Shown: positions 34,985-43,590, numbered from the stretch's first letter. The stretch is DNA of 64,000 nt from WHSW01 sp963777775 (GCA_963777775.1 CAVZRL010000005.1:62001-126000); one strand, 5' to 3'. Notes: a model not told the origin generated them from the letters alone. Numbers and translations: made by a program.

Positions 34985-35080
34985 CCGGACCCGGTAGGTG
35001 TCCATACGCTCGCGCACCTGGCCGATGCTGTCGGGCATCAGATGTCCGTAGACGTCGAAAGCGGCGGAGCGTCCTGCGCC
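34985..35080 (-). pseudogene. C-terminal remnant of a tyrosine recombinase
   Basis: Only about 30 codons remain, AAFDVYGHLMPDSIGQVRER and onward, containing the nucleophile Tyr region (D-V-Y-G-H-L) of phage-type integrases, joined to the sigma-factor fragment. It marks an old integration or deletion. Confidence 0.6.
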
Positions 35081-35410
35081 GCATGAACAGGCCATTCCGG
35101 GTGAGCTGGGTACGGACGGGCCGTCCGCAGGCAAGTCCGCATACATTCGCGTCTATCGGCCTGCTCCTTTCACGCGGGAGCAGGTGTCTCATCCGCGGCC
35201 AGGCTCAGTACCCCTCCGCGGTGGAAGCCGCGGTCTCGCCCGCTGAGCTCTTCGCCACCGAGGTGCGGCCGGTGCGGCTCTTGATCTTTTCCCACCGGTC
35301 GAATAGGTTTGGCCCCGGCGCGATGGCGCCGAGTGCCTCGACCCCGTCTGCGCCCGGCAATCGAGTGAGGGCCTTCACTGGCCCGCAAATCGCAAGTCAG
35401 GAGCCGCAGA
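35081..35410. other. non-coding stretch before the epoxide hydrolase
   Basis: 330 bases. No supported gene; short open frames are arginine/proline-rich. CTTTCACGCGGGAGCAGG near 35166 resembles a small hairpin region. Holds the promoter for the gene at 35411, not identified. Confidence 0.3.
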
Positions 35411-36646
35411 ATGGAAGCCTCAGCCTCGACCCCAGCGGCCGCCGCCGATCAGGCGAAGGTCGAAGACGGCGCAATCCGCCCCTATGACGTAGATATTCCG
35501 CAAGAGGACCTAGACGACCTCCGCCGCCGGATCGCCGCGACGCGGTGGCCCAGCAAGGAGCTCGTTGCAGATCGGTCGCAAGGCGTGCAGCTGGCGACGA
35601 TGCAGGCCCTCGCGGACTACTGGACGACCGAGCACGACTGGCGCGCGTGCGAGGCGAGGCTGAACGCGCTGTCGCAGTTCACGACCGAGATCGACGGGGT
35701 CGAGATCCACTTCATCCACGTGCGGTCGCCGCACGAGGACGCATTGCCGCTGATCATGACGCACGGCTGGCCCGGCTCGGTCATCGAGTTGCTCGAGACG
35801 GTCGGCCCGCTCACGGACCCGACCGCGCACGGCGGCAGCGCCGGGGACGCGTTCCACCTGGTGCTGCCGTCATTGCCCGGTTACGGGTTCTCCAGTGAGC
35901 CGACCGAGCTCGGTTGGGACGCCGCCCGCACCGGACGCGCGTGGGCGGAGCTGATGCGCCGCCTCGGCTACACCCGCTACGTCGCCCAGGGCGGCGACGT
36001 GGGTGCCCTGGTCACGGACCTGATGGGTCGCCAGGCGGTCGACGGTTTGGTCGGCTACCACCTGAACCTGCTCACGGCGGTGCTCGCGATCGGCGATCAA
36101 CTGCCCAAGGAATCCGAACAGGAACGCGCAGCTGCCGAGGCGGTCGCGGCGTTCAGGGAAGACGGCTTCGGCTACTTCCTCGAGATGGCAACGCGGCCGC
36201 AGACGATCGGCTTCGCCCTGCTGGATTCACCGGTCGCCCTGGCGGCCTGGCTGCTCGATCACGATACGGACAGCTACTACAAGATCTCCCGCGCCTTCGT
36301 CGACGGGGAGCCCGTGGGCAATCTCACCCGGGAAAGCATCGTCGACAACATCACGCTGTACTGGCTGACCGGCACCGCAGCGTCGGCGGCCCGGTCGTAC
36401 TGGGAGGACGCACGGGCGCTGGCCGCGTCGCTTGCGAGTGGCCAGCCTCCTCCGCCGGTCACCGTGCCGGTCGGCTTCACCACGTTCCCCGGCGAGATCT
36501 GGGCGTCGCCCCGGAGCTGGGTTGAGGCGGTCTACCCCGGCCTCGCGTACTTCAACGAGGCCGACAAGGGCGGCCACTTCGCCGCCTGGGAGGAGCCCGA
36601 GCTGTTCTCGGAGGAGCTCCGGGCAGCGTTCAGGTCGGTGCGCTAA
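35411..36646 (+). CDS. epoxide hydrolase (EHN-domain alpha/beta hydrolase)
   Basis: 411 residues. Opens epoxides to diols. N-terminal EHN domain (IRPYDVDIPQEDLDDLRRRI, ATRWPSKE) as in microsomal epoxide hydrolases; oxyanion loop THGWPGSVIEL; nucleophile Asp in AQGGDVGALVTDL; cap domain; catalytic His in DKGGHFAAWEEPEL. Substrate unknown. A thioredoxin-like gene follows after 25 bases on the same strand. Confidence 0.9.
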   Translation: MEASASTPAAAADQAKVEDGAIRPYDVDIPQEDLDDLRRRIAATRWPSKELVADRSQGVQLATMQALADYWTTEHDWRACEARLNALSQFTTEIDGVEIHFIHVRSPHEDALPLIMTHGWPGSVIELLETVGPLTDPTAHGGSAGDAFHLVLPSLPGYGFSSEPTELGWDAARTGRAWAELMRRLGYTRYVAQGGDVGALVTDLMGRQAVDGLVGYHLNLLTAVLAIGDQLPKESEQERAAAEAVAAFREDGFGYFLEMATRPQTIGFALLDSPVALAAWLLDHDTDSYYKISRAFVDGEPVGNLTRESIVDNITLYWLTGTAASAARSYWEDARALAASLASGQPPPPVTVPVGFTTFPGEIWASPRSWVEAVYPGLAYFNEADKGGHFAAWEEPELFSEELRAAFRSVR

Positions 36647-36671
36647 CACGCCAACCGGGAGGTTGGGGGAC

Positions 36672-37679
36672 GTGAGCCTCTTCGGCGCGCGCCGCCATCC
36701 CCGCACGGCCGCGTTGCCCATCGAGGGTCACCTCCCTGGTTTCGACGGGGCGACCGGCTGGCTGAATTCGTCGCCTCTCACTCCGGCGGAGCTGCGTGGG
36801 AGGGTCGTTCTCGTCGATTTTTGGACCTACACCTGCATCAACTGGCTCCGCACGCTGGCCTTCGTGCGTGCGTGGGCCGCGAAATACCGCGACCTCGGGC
36901 TCCTCGTCATCGGCGTCCATACGCCCGAGTTCCCCTTCGAGCGCGAGGTCGAGAACGTCCGCGAGGCCGCGCAGGCGATGAGAGTCGAGTACTCGATCGC
37001 GCTCGACACCGACTACGGGGTGTGGACCGCCTTCGCCAACCGGTACTGGCCGGCCGTCTACCTCGCAGACGCGGAGGGCCGGATCCGATACCACCACTTC
37101 GGGGAGGGCGAGTACGAGGAAGGCGAGTGGATGATCCAGCACCTGCTGCGCGAGGCCGCGGGCGAGGGCATCGATAACGAGCTCGTCTCTGTCGCGCCCG
37201 ATGGATTCGAGGCGCAAGCCGACTGGACGAACCTGCGCTCTCCCGAGACCTACCTCGGCTACGGGCAGGGGCAGAGCCTCGACTCTCCCGACGGTGTCTC
37301 ATACGACGAGCCTCGCAGCTACGTGGCGCCCGGGTCGTTGCAGCTCAACACCTGGGCGCTGACCGGAAACTGGACGATCGAGCGGCGGGCGAGCGTGCTG
37401 AACGAAGCCGGGGGGCGAATCGCCTTCCGCTTCCATGCGCGCGACGTCCATCTCGTCCTGCGCTCGCGGGCGGGCACGGCCGTCCCGTTCCGCGTGCTCG
37501 TCGACGGCGAAGCGCCCGGCGCAGCCCACGGGCTGGACGTCGACGAGGAGGGCCGCGGAACGCTGGTCCAGCCACGGCTCTATCAGCTGGTGCGCGAGCC
37601 CGGGTCAATCACGGACCGCACGTGCGAGATCACATTCGTCGGGGCGGGCGTCGAGGCGTACGTCTTCACCTTCGGCTAG
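36672..37679 (+). CDS. thioredoxin-like protein, DipZ C-terminal type
   Basis: 335 residues from GTG. TlpA/AhpC-like thioredoxin fold VVLVDFWTYTCINWLRTLAF and VIGVHTPEFPFE, then a C-terminal beta-sandwich (ARDVHLVLRSRAGTAVPFRV) as in the soluble part of DipZ. The active site is C-I-N-W: the second Cys of the CxxC is Trp, so classical disulfide exchange is not possible through this site; I recall the same replacement in related proteins. No signal peptide. Probably co-transcribed with the epoxide hydrolase. Confidence 0.78.
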   Translation: MSLFGARRHPRTAALPIEGHLPGFDGATGWLNSSPLTPAELRGRVVLVDFWTYTCINWLRTLAFVRAWAAKYRDLGLLVIGVHTPEFPFEREVENVREAAQAMRVEYSIALDTDYGVWTAFANRYWPAVYLADAEGRIRYHHFGEGEYEEGEWMIQHLLREAAGEGIDNELVSVAPDGFEAQADWTNLRSPETYLGYGQGQSLDSPDGVSYDEPRSYVAPGSLQLNTWALTGNWTIERRASVLNEAGGRIAFRFHARDVHLVLRSRAGTAVPFRVLVDGEAPGAAHGLDVDEEGRGTLVQPRLYQLVREPGSITDRTCEITFVGAGVEAYVFTFG

Positions 37680-37809
37680 CCGGCGGCTCGGCCTTCAGTA
37701 AACGAGCCTTCCAAGGGCGCGGCTCGCAGGCTGAGCGCTCCTGCAATGCGCGAGGAGCGGGCGCGCGGATCGGATTCACGCGAGAGGGAGCAGGGTGCGG
37801 ACGGACCCT

Positions 37810-38175
37810 CTACTGCTGGTCCGGCGGTTCAAGAACGTCCATGCGAACGATCAGGCCATCCTCGAGCCGATAGCGGTGGAGAACGCGCGAATCGGAGATG
37901 AGCTCGCCGGTGTTCGCATCGTGGACCACCTGGTGGACATCGACCGTGATGGCCCCATCCGCCTCCGCGGTGAAGTCCTCGGGCTCGACCGTGCCAGAGA
38001 TGGCGGCGAACTGTCTCTTCCAGTAGTCGCGGACGGCCGAGCGGCCGGTCACCCGGCCGCCCTCCCAGGCGTTGGGCCAATCGACCTCGGGATCCATCAA
38101 CTCGATCGCGGCCTCGATATCGCGCGCGTTGAACGCGCGGTAGGCGGACCGCAGCACCTGCTCGGCCTCCGACAT
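37810..38175 (-). CDS. SnoaL-like protein (no array tail)
   Basis: 121 residues, MSEAEQVLRSAYRAFNARDI, FTAEADGAITVDVHQVVHD, ending DVLEPPDQQ. Same superfamily as the array proteins, but it lacks the AAGLSE tail and the DNA junction. TAAGTT is 7 nt upstream of the ATG (38183-38188), consistent with leaderless translation. Confidence 0.78.
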   Translation of the reverse strand: MSEAEQVLRSAYRAFNARDIEAAIELMDPEVDWPNAWEGGRVTGRSAVRDYWKRQFAAISGTVEPEDFTAEADGAITVDVHQVVHDANTGELISDSRVLHRYRLEDGLIVRMDVLEPPDQQ

Positions 38176-38356
38176 GCAGCCAAACTTAACGGGCGGCGAC
38201 GTGAGCGACTCGCTCCTCCTTGACGCGAAAAGCGAAGATTCCGGCGAAGACTCCGCCAGGTTTGGCTCCAAGCAGCGGGTCTAAGAGCGAACCTGAAGTC
38301 GACGACCGATGATTTCGCCTCCGGGGTCCGGTCTACCAGCATGGAGCTAACACCTG

Positions 38357-38440
38357 ATGACTCAGACGATCTTGGACATCAGCCTGTCGCTCGACGGCTT
38401 TGCGACCGCCGCAAACGTCCGGCCCGAGGAGCCGATGGGC
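38357..38440 (+). pseudogene. N-terminal remnant of a RibD/DHFR-like reductase
   Basis: MTQTILDISLSLDGFATAAN, then RPEEPMGDGQGW matches the start of small dihydrofolate-reductase-like (RibD C-domain) proteins, after which similarity ends and the sequence runs into the next gene's upstream region. No NADPH-binding core is left. Confidence 0.55.
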
Positions 38441-38589
38441 GACGGCCAGGGTTGGGTCTACGTGGTCGTCGATGATGTCCATGGGCACTGCGAGCGGGCA
38501 GCGGGGCGGTCGAAATCCTCAACGAGCCCCACGACGCCTTTGTCGGGGCGCAGAGGGGCTACAGCGCCCCGGAATCGCGAAGGAAACCT

Positions 38590-39987
38590 GTGGAGCTTCG
38601 GGACGATGAGCCCTGGGGCGAAGCAATGAAGCTCCCCGACGGCTTCGCCGGCGAGGTCTTGCGGCCGGGCGATCCCGGCTATGACGAAGCCCGCGTGGTC
38701 TGGAACGGCATGATCGACCGCCGCCCGGCGCGGATCGTTCGGCCGACAACCACCGACGACGTCTCGACGGCGATCCGCTTCGCCCGCGAGCGCGAGCTCG
38801 TCGTCGCCGTGCGTTGCGGAGGTCACAGCATTCCTGGACTCTCGACCTGCGACGACGGTGTCCTCATCGACCTCTCACGGATGCGCGGCGCCCAAGTCGA
38901 GGCGCAAGCGCGCACCGCGCGCGTGGGTGGCGGCGCGCTGCTAGCTGAGCTCGACGACGCGGCACAGCAACATGGTCTCGTCTGCCCGGTGGGTGTGGTC
39001 TCCCACACTGGCGTCGGGGGCCTGACCCTCGGCGGCGGCATGGGCCGGCTGCAACGTCGATTCGGGCTAACGATCGACAACCTCCTCGCCGTGGAGCTGG
39101 TCACGGCCGACGGCCGCCTCATCCGCGCCAGCGAGGACGAGTATCCGGAGCTCTTCTGGGGCATACGCGGGGCCGGCGCGAACTTCGGGATCGTGACCGC
39201 GTTCGAGTTCGGGCTTCATCCGCTCGATGGCCCGGTCACGCACGGCGTGGTCATGCATCCGATTGAGCGGGCGGAGACTTTGGCCGAGCGTTACCGGGAG
39301 CTCGTCCTGACCGGGCCTGATGCTGTCTGGGCCTCGTTCGGCATCGGGCTCGCACTGCCGGCCGAGGACTACCCGCCGGAGCTCGCCGGACGCCCGATCG
39401 TCTACGTCGCCGTCCTTCACTCCGGGTCGCCCGCAGAGGCCGAGCGCGACTTGGGCGCGGTGCGCGGCATTCCCGGCGCGGTCACCGATTCAATCGAGGC
39501 GAAGCCATATCTGACCACTCAGCGACTGAACGACGATGCGACCGCGTGGGGCCACCGATTTTCCATGCGCAGCAACTTCCTATCCTTGCTGCCCGACGAC
39601 GTCTTGAGCGCGTGGACTGAACGCATCGTCCGTATGCCAAAGGGGGCCAACGGTGGATACTCGGTCTGGTCCTGTGGCGGGGCGATCGCCGCCGTGCCCG
39701 ACGAGGACACCGCCTTTACAGGGCGCGAAGGGCTGTACTGGGCGTCGGCGGAGCTCCAGTGGGATGAGCCGGAGCTGGACGAAACCTGCCGTGCCTGGGG
39801 CCGGGCCGCGCTCGCCGAGGCTGCACCGTACGAGTCGGCCGGCCGCTACGTCAACGACGTCGCCGAAGTCGAGGACGGACTGGCGCGGACGATCTACGGC
39901 GATGCGAAGTACGAGCGGCTCGTTTCGCTGAAGCGCGAATGGGACCCGGACAATGTCTTCCGGCTCAACCAGAACATCCGGCCTTAG
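38590..39987 (+). CDS. FAD-linked oxidase (BBE-like)
   Basis: 465 residues from GTG behind GAAGGAAA; an ATG 36 bases inside is possible. PCMH-type FAD domain: ARIVRPTTTDDVSTAIRFAR, VAVRCGGHSIPGLSTCDDGV (His for covalent FAD), TGVGGLTLGGGMGRLQRRFG; C-terminal BBE segment YGDAKYERLVSLKREWDPDN. Oxidises sugars, alkaloids or other secondary metabolites with O2; substrate unknown. The second covalent-FAD Cys of the bicovalent class is not seen (SHTGVGG). Confidence 0.88.
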   Translation: MELRDDEPWGEAMKLPDGFAGEVLRPGDPGYDEARVVWNGMIDRRPARIVRPTTTDDVSTAIRFARERELVVAVRCGGHSIPGLSTCDDGVLIDLSRMRGAQVEAQARTARVGGGALLAELDDAAQQHGLVCPVGVVSHTGVGGLTLGGGMGRLQRRFGLTIDNLLAVELVTADGRLIRASEDEYPELFWGIRGAGANFGIVTAFEFGLHPLDGPVTHGVVMHPIERAETLAERYRELVLTGPDAVWASFGIGLALPAEDYPPELAGRPIVYVAVLHSGSPAEAERDLGAVRGIPGAVTDSIEAKPYLTTQRLNDDATAWGHRFSMRSNFLSLLPDDVLSAWTERIVRMPKGANGGYSVWSCGGAIAAVPDEDTAFTGREGLYWASAELQWDEPELDETCRAWGRAALAEAAPYESAGRYVNDVAEVEDGLARTIYGDAKYERLVSLKREWDPDNVFRLNQNIRP

Positions 39988-40210
39988 CGCGCCGGCGTCT
40001 AGTCGCTGCTCCTTTGCGCGAGGAGCGCGAGCACGGTCGCCGGGCGTCGCGGCGCGGCGTGTGTCAGCTTCTCGGGTGTGAGCCTGCTGGAACCGGCGCG
40101 ATGCCGATCGGGTTCCGCGAAGGTTCCCTCACGCGGTTGAGCTGACTACGTTGATCGGGTCACGAACCTCGGACGAGGGGAACCAGGCGGGGCGGACTCG
40201 AGCAAACGTC

Positions 40211-40726
40211 CTACGTCGTCTTCTCGCGCTGCGGCAGCTTCCAGTCAGGCCGCACGAAGTGGCACGTGTAGCCGTTCGGGGTCCGCTGTAGGTAGTCCTG
40301 GTGTTCGGGCTCGGCTTCCCAGAACGGGCCGGCCTCGCTCACCTCGGTGACGACCGTGCCTGGCCACAGGCCCGAGGCGTCGACGTCGGCGATCGTCTCC
40401 TCGGCGATCTGGCGCTGATCGTCGCTCGTGTAGAAGATCTCCGAGCGGTAGCTGGCCCCGACGTCGTTGCCCTGCCGGTCCTTCGTGGTCGGGTCATGGA
40501 TCTGGAAGAAGAACTCGAGGATCTCCCGATAGGAGATCCGCTCGGGGTCGAAGACGATCTCCACGGCCTCGGCGTGGCCGTCGTGGTTTTGGTAGGTGGC
40601 GTTGGGAAGGTCCCCGCCCGTGTACCCGACCCGCGTCGAGATCACGCCGTCACGCTTGCGCAGCAGCTCCTGCGCCCCCCAAAAGCACCCTCCAGCGAGG
40701 ATCGCCGTCTCGGTGTGGTCCGTCAT
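40211..40726 (-). CDS. msrA: peptide-methionine (S)-S-oxide reductase
   Basis: 171 residues. Repairs oxidised methionine. AILAGGCFWGAQELLRKRDG holds the active-site Cys; GYTGGDLPNATYQNHDGHAE and FFFQIHDPTTKDRQGNDVGA, SYRSEIFYTSD are family landmarks; no resolving Cys is present at the C-terminus. ATG 40726 behind GAAGGAGC. Confidence 0.95.
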   Translation of the reverse strand: MTDHTETAILAGGCFWGAQELLRKRDGVISTRVGYTGGDLPNATYQNHDGHAEAVEIVFDPERISYREILEFFFQIHDPTTKDRQGNDVGASYRSEIFYTSDDQRQIAEETIADVDASGLWPGTVVTEVSEAGPFWEAEPEHQDYLQRTPNGYTCHFVRPDWKLPQREKTT

Positions 40727-40889
40727 CGCGTCGCTCCTTCGTTCGGGGTTCGATCTGAGCTTAGCCTCGCACGAAGGCCGCATGGGGCCGGTGGCCGAAC
40801 GGTCACGCTGCCAGGCGCACTCGCGCGGGAAGGGGCTTCGGCACCCGGCCTGGGTCTCGGTCGTCGCCATCGCGGCGCGACCGAATCGC

Positions 40890-41522
40890 CTACGCCGACG
40901 GACGATCCTGGCGGGCGATCTGCTCGCGATAGCGGGCGTCGTCTGCTTCGATCGAGTGTGCCTCGGCCAGCACCTGTTCCAGTTCCCCCGGCGGGATCAT
41001 GACCGCGCCCGAGGAGTCGGCGAACACGTGCTGGCCGGGGATCACACCGACGCCACTCAGGACGACGGGCACGTTCGCCTGAAACGGCGTGATCTCGCGT
41101 CCACCCCATCGAGTCGCCTCGCCAGCGCAGTAGGCGGCGAAGTCGTATCCCGCCAGTTCGTCGAAGTCCCGCAGGCGCCCGTCGGTGAGGACACCTGCCA
41201 GGCCGTGGTGCTGAACGCGCGAGAGCTTGGTTCCACCGCCCATCGAGACATCGGTGTAACCGTTGGAGGCGAGCACCAGCACCTTGCCCTCCGGGTCGTC
41301 GCCAACCGCTTCGTAGAAGAGGTTGCCGAGGTTGTAGTTCTCGGGATCAAGCGAAGCCGAGCAGCTCGGAAAGTATGAGATGGTCACCGCGGGGCCGAAC
41401 AGGACTCGCCCGGGCGTCGGAGTAACGAGATCGAGGATGTGGCAACGGTGGCGGTGCAGCCGCCCCATCGCATCGACGAGGTCCGCGCACTTGAGGCCCT
41501 CTACCGCCGACGCATGGTCCAT
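40890..41522 (-). CDS. RraA-like protein
   Basis: 210 residues. RraA/dimethylmenaquinone-methyltransferase-like fold, a group that includes hydroxymethylglutarate aldolases (HMG aldolase) and RNase E regulators. Key segments: CADLVDAMGRLHRH, VLVLASNGYTDVSMGGGTKL (replacing the usual GG-N-R-x-x-L), GVLTDGRLRDFDEL (R-D in place), VVLSGVGVIPGQHVFADSSG. The ATG at 41522 is supported by the family N-terminus. Confidence 0.82.
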   Translation of the reverse strand: MDHASAVEGLKCADLVDAMGRLHRHRCHILDLVTPTPGRVLFGPAVTISYFPSCSASLDPENYNLGNLFYEAVGDDPEGKVLVLASNGYTDVSMGGGTKLSRVQHHGLAGVLTDGRLRDFDELAGYDFAAYCAGEATRWGGREITPFQANVPVVLSGVGVIPGQHVFADSSGAVMIPPGELEQVLAEAHSIEADDARYREQIARQDRPSA

Positions 41523-41599
41523 CGACTCGATCCTACGCTCACGAAGCCGCGCGACAAGCGCGATTTGGGCCCCGCCCCGCTCGCCACTCAGGCCGGGCC

Positions 41600-41850
41600 C
41601 GGCATCGCACCCTCGGGCAAGCTTGATCCGGGTCCAGACGTTCATGTTGATGACGACGGCGACGATCTCGACGATCTCCTCCAGCGTCCGCGCCCATCCG
41701 GGTCATGCCGATCAGCGCCTCGTTCTCGCCCGCTCCACGTGCTGGCTCGGATCTCTCGCGAACGCCTGCGTCCTCCCGCTGCACGCCCTGTGTGCCCTCG
41801 AGGACCCGGACTCCCGGCCGGCCGCGAGGGCTTCTGGCGTGGCTCCGGAA
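41600..41850 (-). pseudogene. decayed carboxymuconolactone decarboxylase/AhpD-like remnant
   Basis: One frame gives ALIGMTRMGADA and another TLEEIVEIVAVVINMNVWTR, the recognisable end of CMD-domain peroxidase-related proteins. The two halves need a frameshift to join and there is no intact N-terminus. Confidence 0.45.
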
Positions 41851-41854
41851 GAAT

Positions 41855-42265
41855 TCAGATCGCGTCGAGCAGGGTCGTGCAGGCTGCCTCGCAACGGCGG
41901 CAGCTTTCTGCGCAGACCCGGCAATGCTCATGATGCTGGGCGTGGCGCTCGCACTCCTCGGCGCAGGTCGAGCAGGATTGCCGGCAGCTCTCGACCTCCG
42001 CCCGTGCGGTCTCCGGCTCGTATTCCGTCTGGCGGCTGACCATGCGTCCGGCCGCGATGCAGACGTCGGCGCAGTCCAGGCAGAGGCGAATGCACCGCCG
42101 CATCTCGGCGACGTTTTCCTCGGCGAGGTCGGCGTCCACGCAGATCGTGCAGCTGCGAGCGCAGTCGTAGCACTCGGCGATGCATCGGGCGAGCGCGTCG
42201 CGGTCGACCTCGCTCGGCCGCGGGTGGGTGGCGAGTAGCTCGGATACGTCGGTTGCGGTAGCCAT
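41855..42265 (-). CDS. four-helix-bundle copper-binding protein (DUF326/Csp-like)
   Basis: 136 residues with 16 Cys. Helices carry paired CxxxC and CxxC motifs: RCIAECYDCARSCTICVDAD, RRCIRLCLDCADVCIAAGRM, SCRQSCSTCAEECERHAQ and HCRVCAESCRRCEAACTTLL. This matches Csp proteins that store many Cu(I) ions in the core of a four-helix bundle. No signal peptide, so a cytosolic Csp3 type. Two His in HAQHHEH near the bundle end may form the entry site. Lies at the edge of the accessory region. Confidence 0.85.
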   Translation of the reverse strand: MATATDVSELLATHPRPSEVDRDALARCIAECYDCARSCTICVDADLAEENVAEMRRCIRLCLDCADVCIAAGRMVSRQTEYEPETARAEVESCRQSCSTCAEECERHAQHHEHCRVCAESCRRCEAACTTLLDAI

Positions 42266-42525
42266 CGGTCCTCCATTGTTTCCGCCTCAGGTCGTCTTGA
42301 GCATCTCATCTCAACACCGAGTTACTCACAACGGACACCACCAGCGGCCCGTGGCGTCTCGGTCACTGCTCTTTCGCGGGAAGGGAGGAGCGAAGCGCGC
42401 CGCTCCTCCTTTCTCCGTTGGAGGGGTCGACATACGCGCCAGGGCGCCGTTTGGAGCGCGCAGCGGCTTAGTTCCGGTCAGGCGAGCGACCAGCAGGCCA
42501 GCGACACGGCTTCGGTAAGTCAAAA

Positions 42526-42555
42526 GGAGACGCCCCGCACTTCGCGGGGCGTCTC
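42526..42555. terminator. perfect 12-bp stem hairpin preceding left 55-bp repeat
   Basis: GAGACGCCCCGC / GCGGGGCGTCTC with a 6-nt loop; AAAA before the 5' arm gives a T run on the minus strand. Its place relative to the 55-bp repeat matches that of the hairpin at 47007-47031, with a different stem sequence. Confidence 0.65.
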
Positions 42556-42556
42556 G

Positions 42557-42611
42557 GGGTACAGGGAGGAGAGATATGTGTCTGTGGGAGGTAGGTCGGC
42601 TTTCGCTAGGC
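42557..42611 (+). repeat. 55-bp direct repeat, left copy
   Basis: Identical over 55 bases to 47035-47089, same orientation. It contains a strong ribosome site (AGGGAGGAGA) and an ATG that opens MCLWEVGRLSLG in both copies. Confidence 0.85.
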
Positions 42612-42700
42612 CGGTTGACGGTGCGGCTTGTGGCGGCTCAGGCACGATCCTCGACCCGTCCGGGAGTGCTGCTTCGCATGGAAAGCGAAGCTTTCCGCGA

Positions 42701-42706
42701 GATACT
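42701..42706 (+). promoter_or_regulatory. leaderless promoter -10 box GATACT
   Basis: GATACT ends 9 nt before the ATG at 42716, matching the box before array 1 in sequence and spacing. Confidence 0.5.
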
Positions 42707-42715
42707 GCATGGGCG

Positions 42716-43120
42716 ATGTCACAGCGAGACGATATGGAGAGGCTGCGGAGGGTCTATGACGAGTGGGCTCGGGGCGAATACTGGAGCGTTGACATCTATG
42801 ACCCCGAGATCGTGTTCGTCCTCGGAGACAGCCTTCCCGAGCCGGGGATATACGAGGGGCTTGAGGGTTTGGAGAGGGGCTTCCGCGGGTGGCTGGAGAG
42901 CTGGCGGGATCTCCGCTTCGAGCTCGAGGAGCTGATCCCCGCCGGTGAAGCCATCGTGGCCATGTACCACCAGACCGCCACCGGTCGGGCAAGTGGCGTC
43001 CACACGGAGCTCGACGGCGGTCACGTCTGGCGAATGCGCGATGGAAAGGCGGTGCGGCTGGAGGTGCATTCGAACCGGGCCGCCGCCCTGGAAGCCGCCG
43101 GGCTTCGGAGTAGCGCTTAG
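42716..43120 (+). CDS. SnoaL-like protein with frameshifted tail
   Basis: 134 residues. Head MSQRDDMERLRRVYDEWARG, middle WSVDIYDPEIVFVLGDSLPE, RGFRGWLESWRDLRFELEEL. The start is the ATG at the GATACT promoter; upstream in-frame codons run through the 55-bp repeat. The tail reads ALEAAGLRSSA: one base is missing from the usual GGGCTGTCGGAGTAG (43101-43113), so the old TAG is read through to a TAG 7 bases later. The fold should be intact. Confidence 0.8.
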   Translation: MSQRDDMERLRRVYDEWARGEYWSVDIYDPEIVFVLGDSLPEPGIYEGLEGLERGFRGWLESWRDLRFELEELIPAGEAIVAMYHQTATGRASGVHTELDGGHVWRMRDGKAVRLEVHSNRAAALEAAGLRSSA

Positions 43121-43131
43121 GACGAGAAGCG
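43113..43131 (+). repeat. 19-bp direct repeat, copy 1
   Basis: GCGCTTAGGACGAGAAGCG, at the 3' end of the SnoaL-like gene; an exact copy lies at 43572-43590, 459 bp away. Confidence 0.6.
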
Positions 43132-43305
43132 CAACAGCGTCAGTCCCTGCCAGGCGGTTTCGTGGATCACCTCAGCTTGCGGGCTGTCTGCCGTTAGCGC
43201 CGCGTTCTAGGCGCGCAACCCCTGGCTAGCCTTAGCACAGCTTGATCTTGGGTCACAAGGAGTAGTGTCGGTCCAAGTCGCAGAGTCCGACCAGAGGAGG
43301 CATCC

Positions 43306-43464
43306 GTGGCCTCAAGGCTTCGTGAATGGCGAGACCGCCGACGTGAGCGGCGGCGCGCCAAGGACCGTGCTTACGTCGACCGGGCTGTCTCCCAGCGAGG
43401 CGCGCGGAGCGCCGCAGACGCGCGCCGGGAGGTAGAGACAAGGGGCCGGGATAGCTTCATCTAA
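43306..43464 (+). CDS. 52-residue arginine-rich small protein
   Basis: GTG start 5 nt after AGAGGAGG, a strong ribosome site. Reads VASRLREWRDRRRERRRAKD, then RAYVDRAVSQRGARSAADAR, REVETRGRDSFI; 18 of 52 residues are Arg. Helical and strongly basic, a likely nucleic-acid or ribosome binder. A TAGTGT box and an upstream GCTTGA about 17 nt apart (about 43238-43268) could be its promoter. No family recognised. Confidence 0.55.
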   Translation: MASRLREWRDRRRERRRAKDRAYVDRAVSQRGARSAADARREVETRGRDSFI

Positions 43465-43571
43465 GGCAGCGTGTTTCTGCTGAACGCAACGGTTCCTACT
43501 CAACCCTTCATTCCCCCCAACAGCTGGGCGTCGCCCCGTAAGCGCGTCGTCTCCGTAGCGACCGCGCGGTT

Positions 43572-43590
43572 GCGCTTAGGACGAGAAGCG
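43572..43590 (+). repeat. 19-bp direct repeat, copy 2
   Basis: Exact copy of 43113-43131. Here it is not linked to a gene end. Confidence 0.6.

Larger units (their letters stand above)
42266..42715. other. intergenic region with repeat and hairpins
   Basis: 450 bases between the copper protein and the SnoaL-like gene at 42716. Contains a GC-rich hairpin region near 42375-42410, a perfect terminator hairpin (42526-42555), the left 55-bp repeat and the GATACT promoter. No supported gene. Confidence 0.5.

Noticed and set aside
39988..40210. Possible riboswitch (GGTTCCGCGAAGGTTCCC and GAGGGGAACCAGGCGGGG segments)
   Set aside because: I tried to fit c-di-AMP and other known motifs on both strands and found no consistent core or fitting downstream gene.
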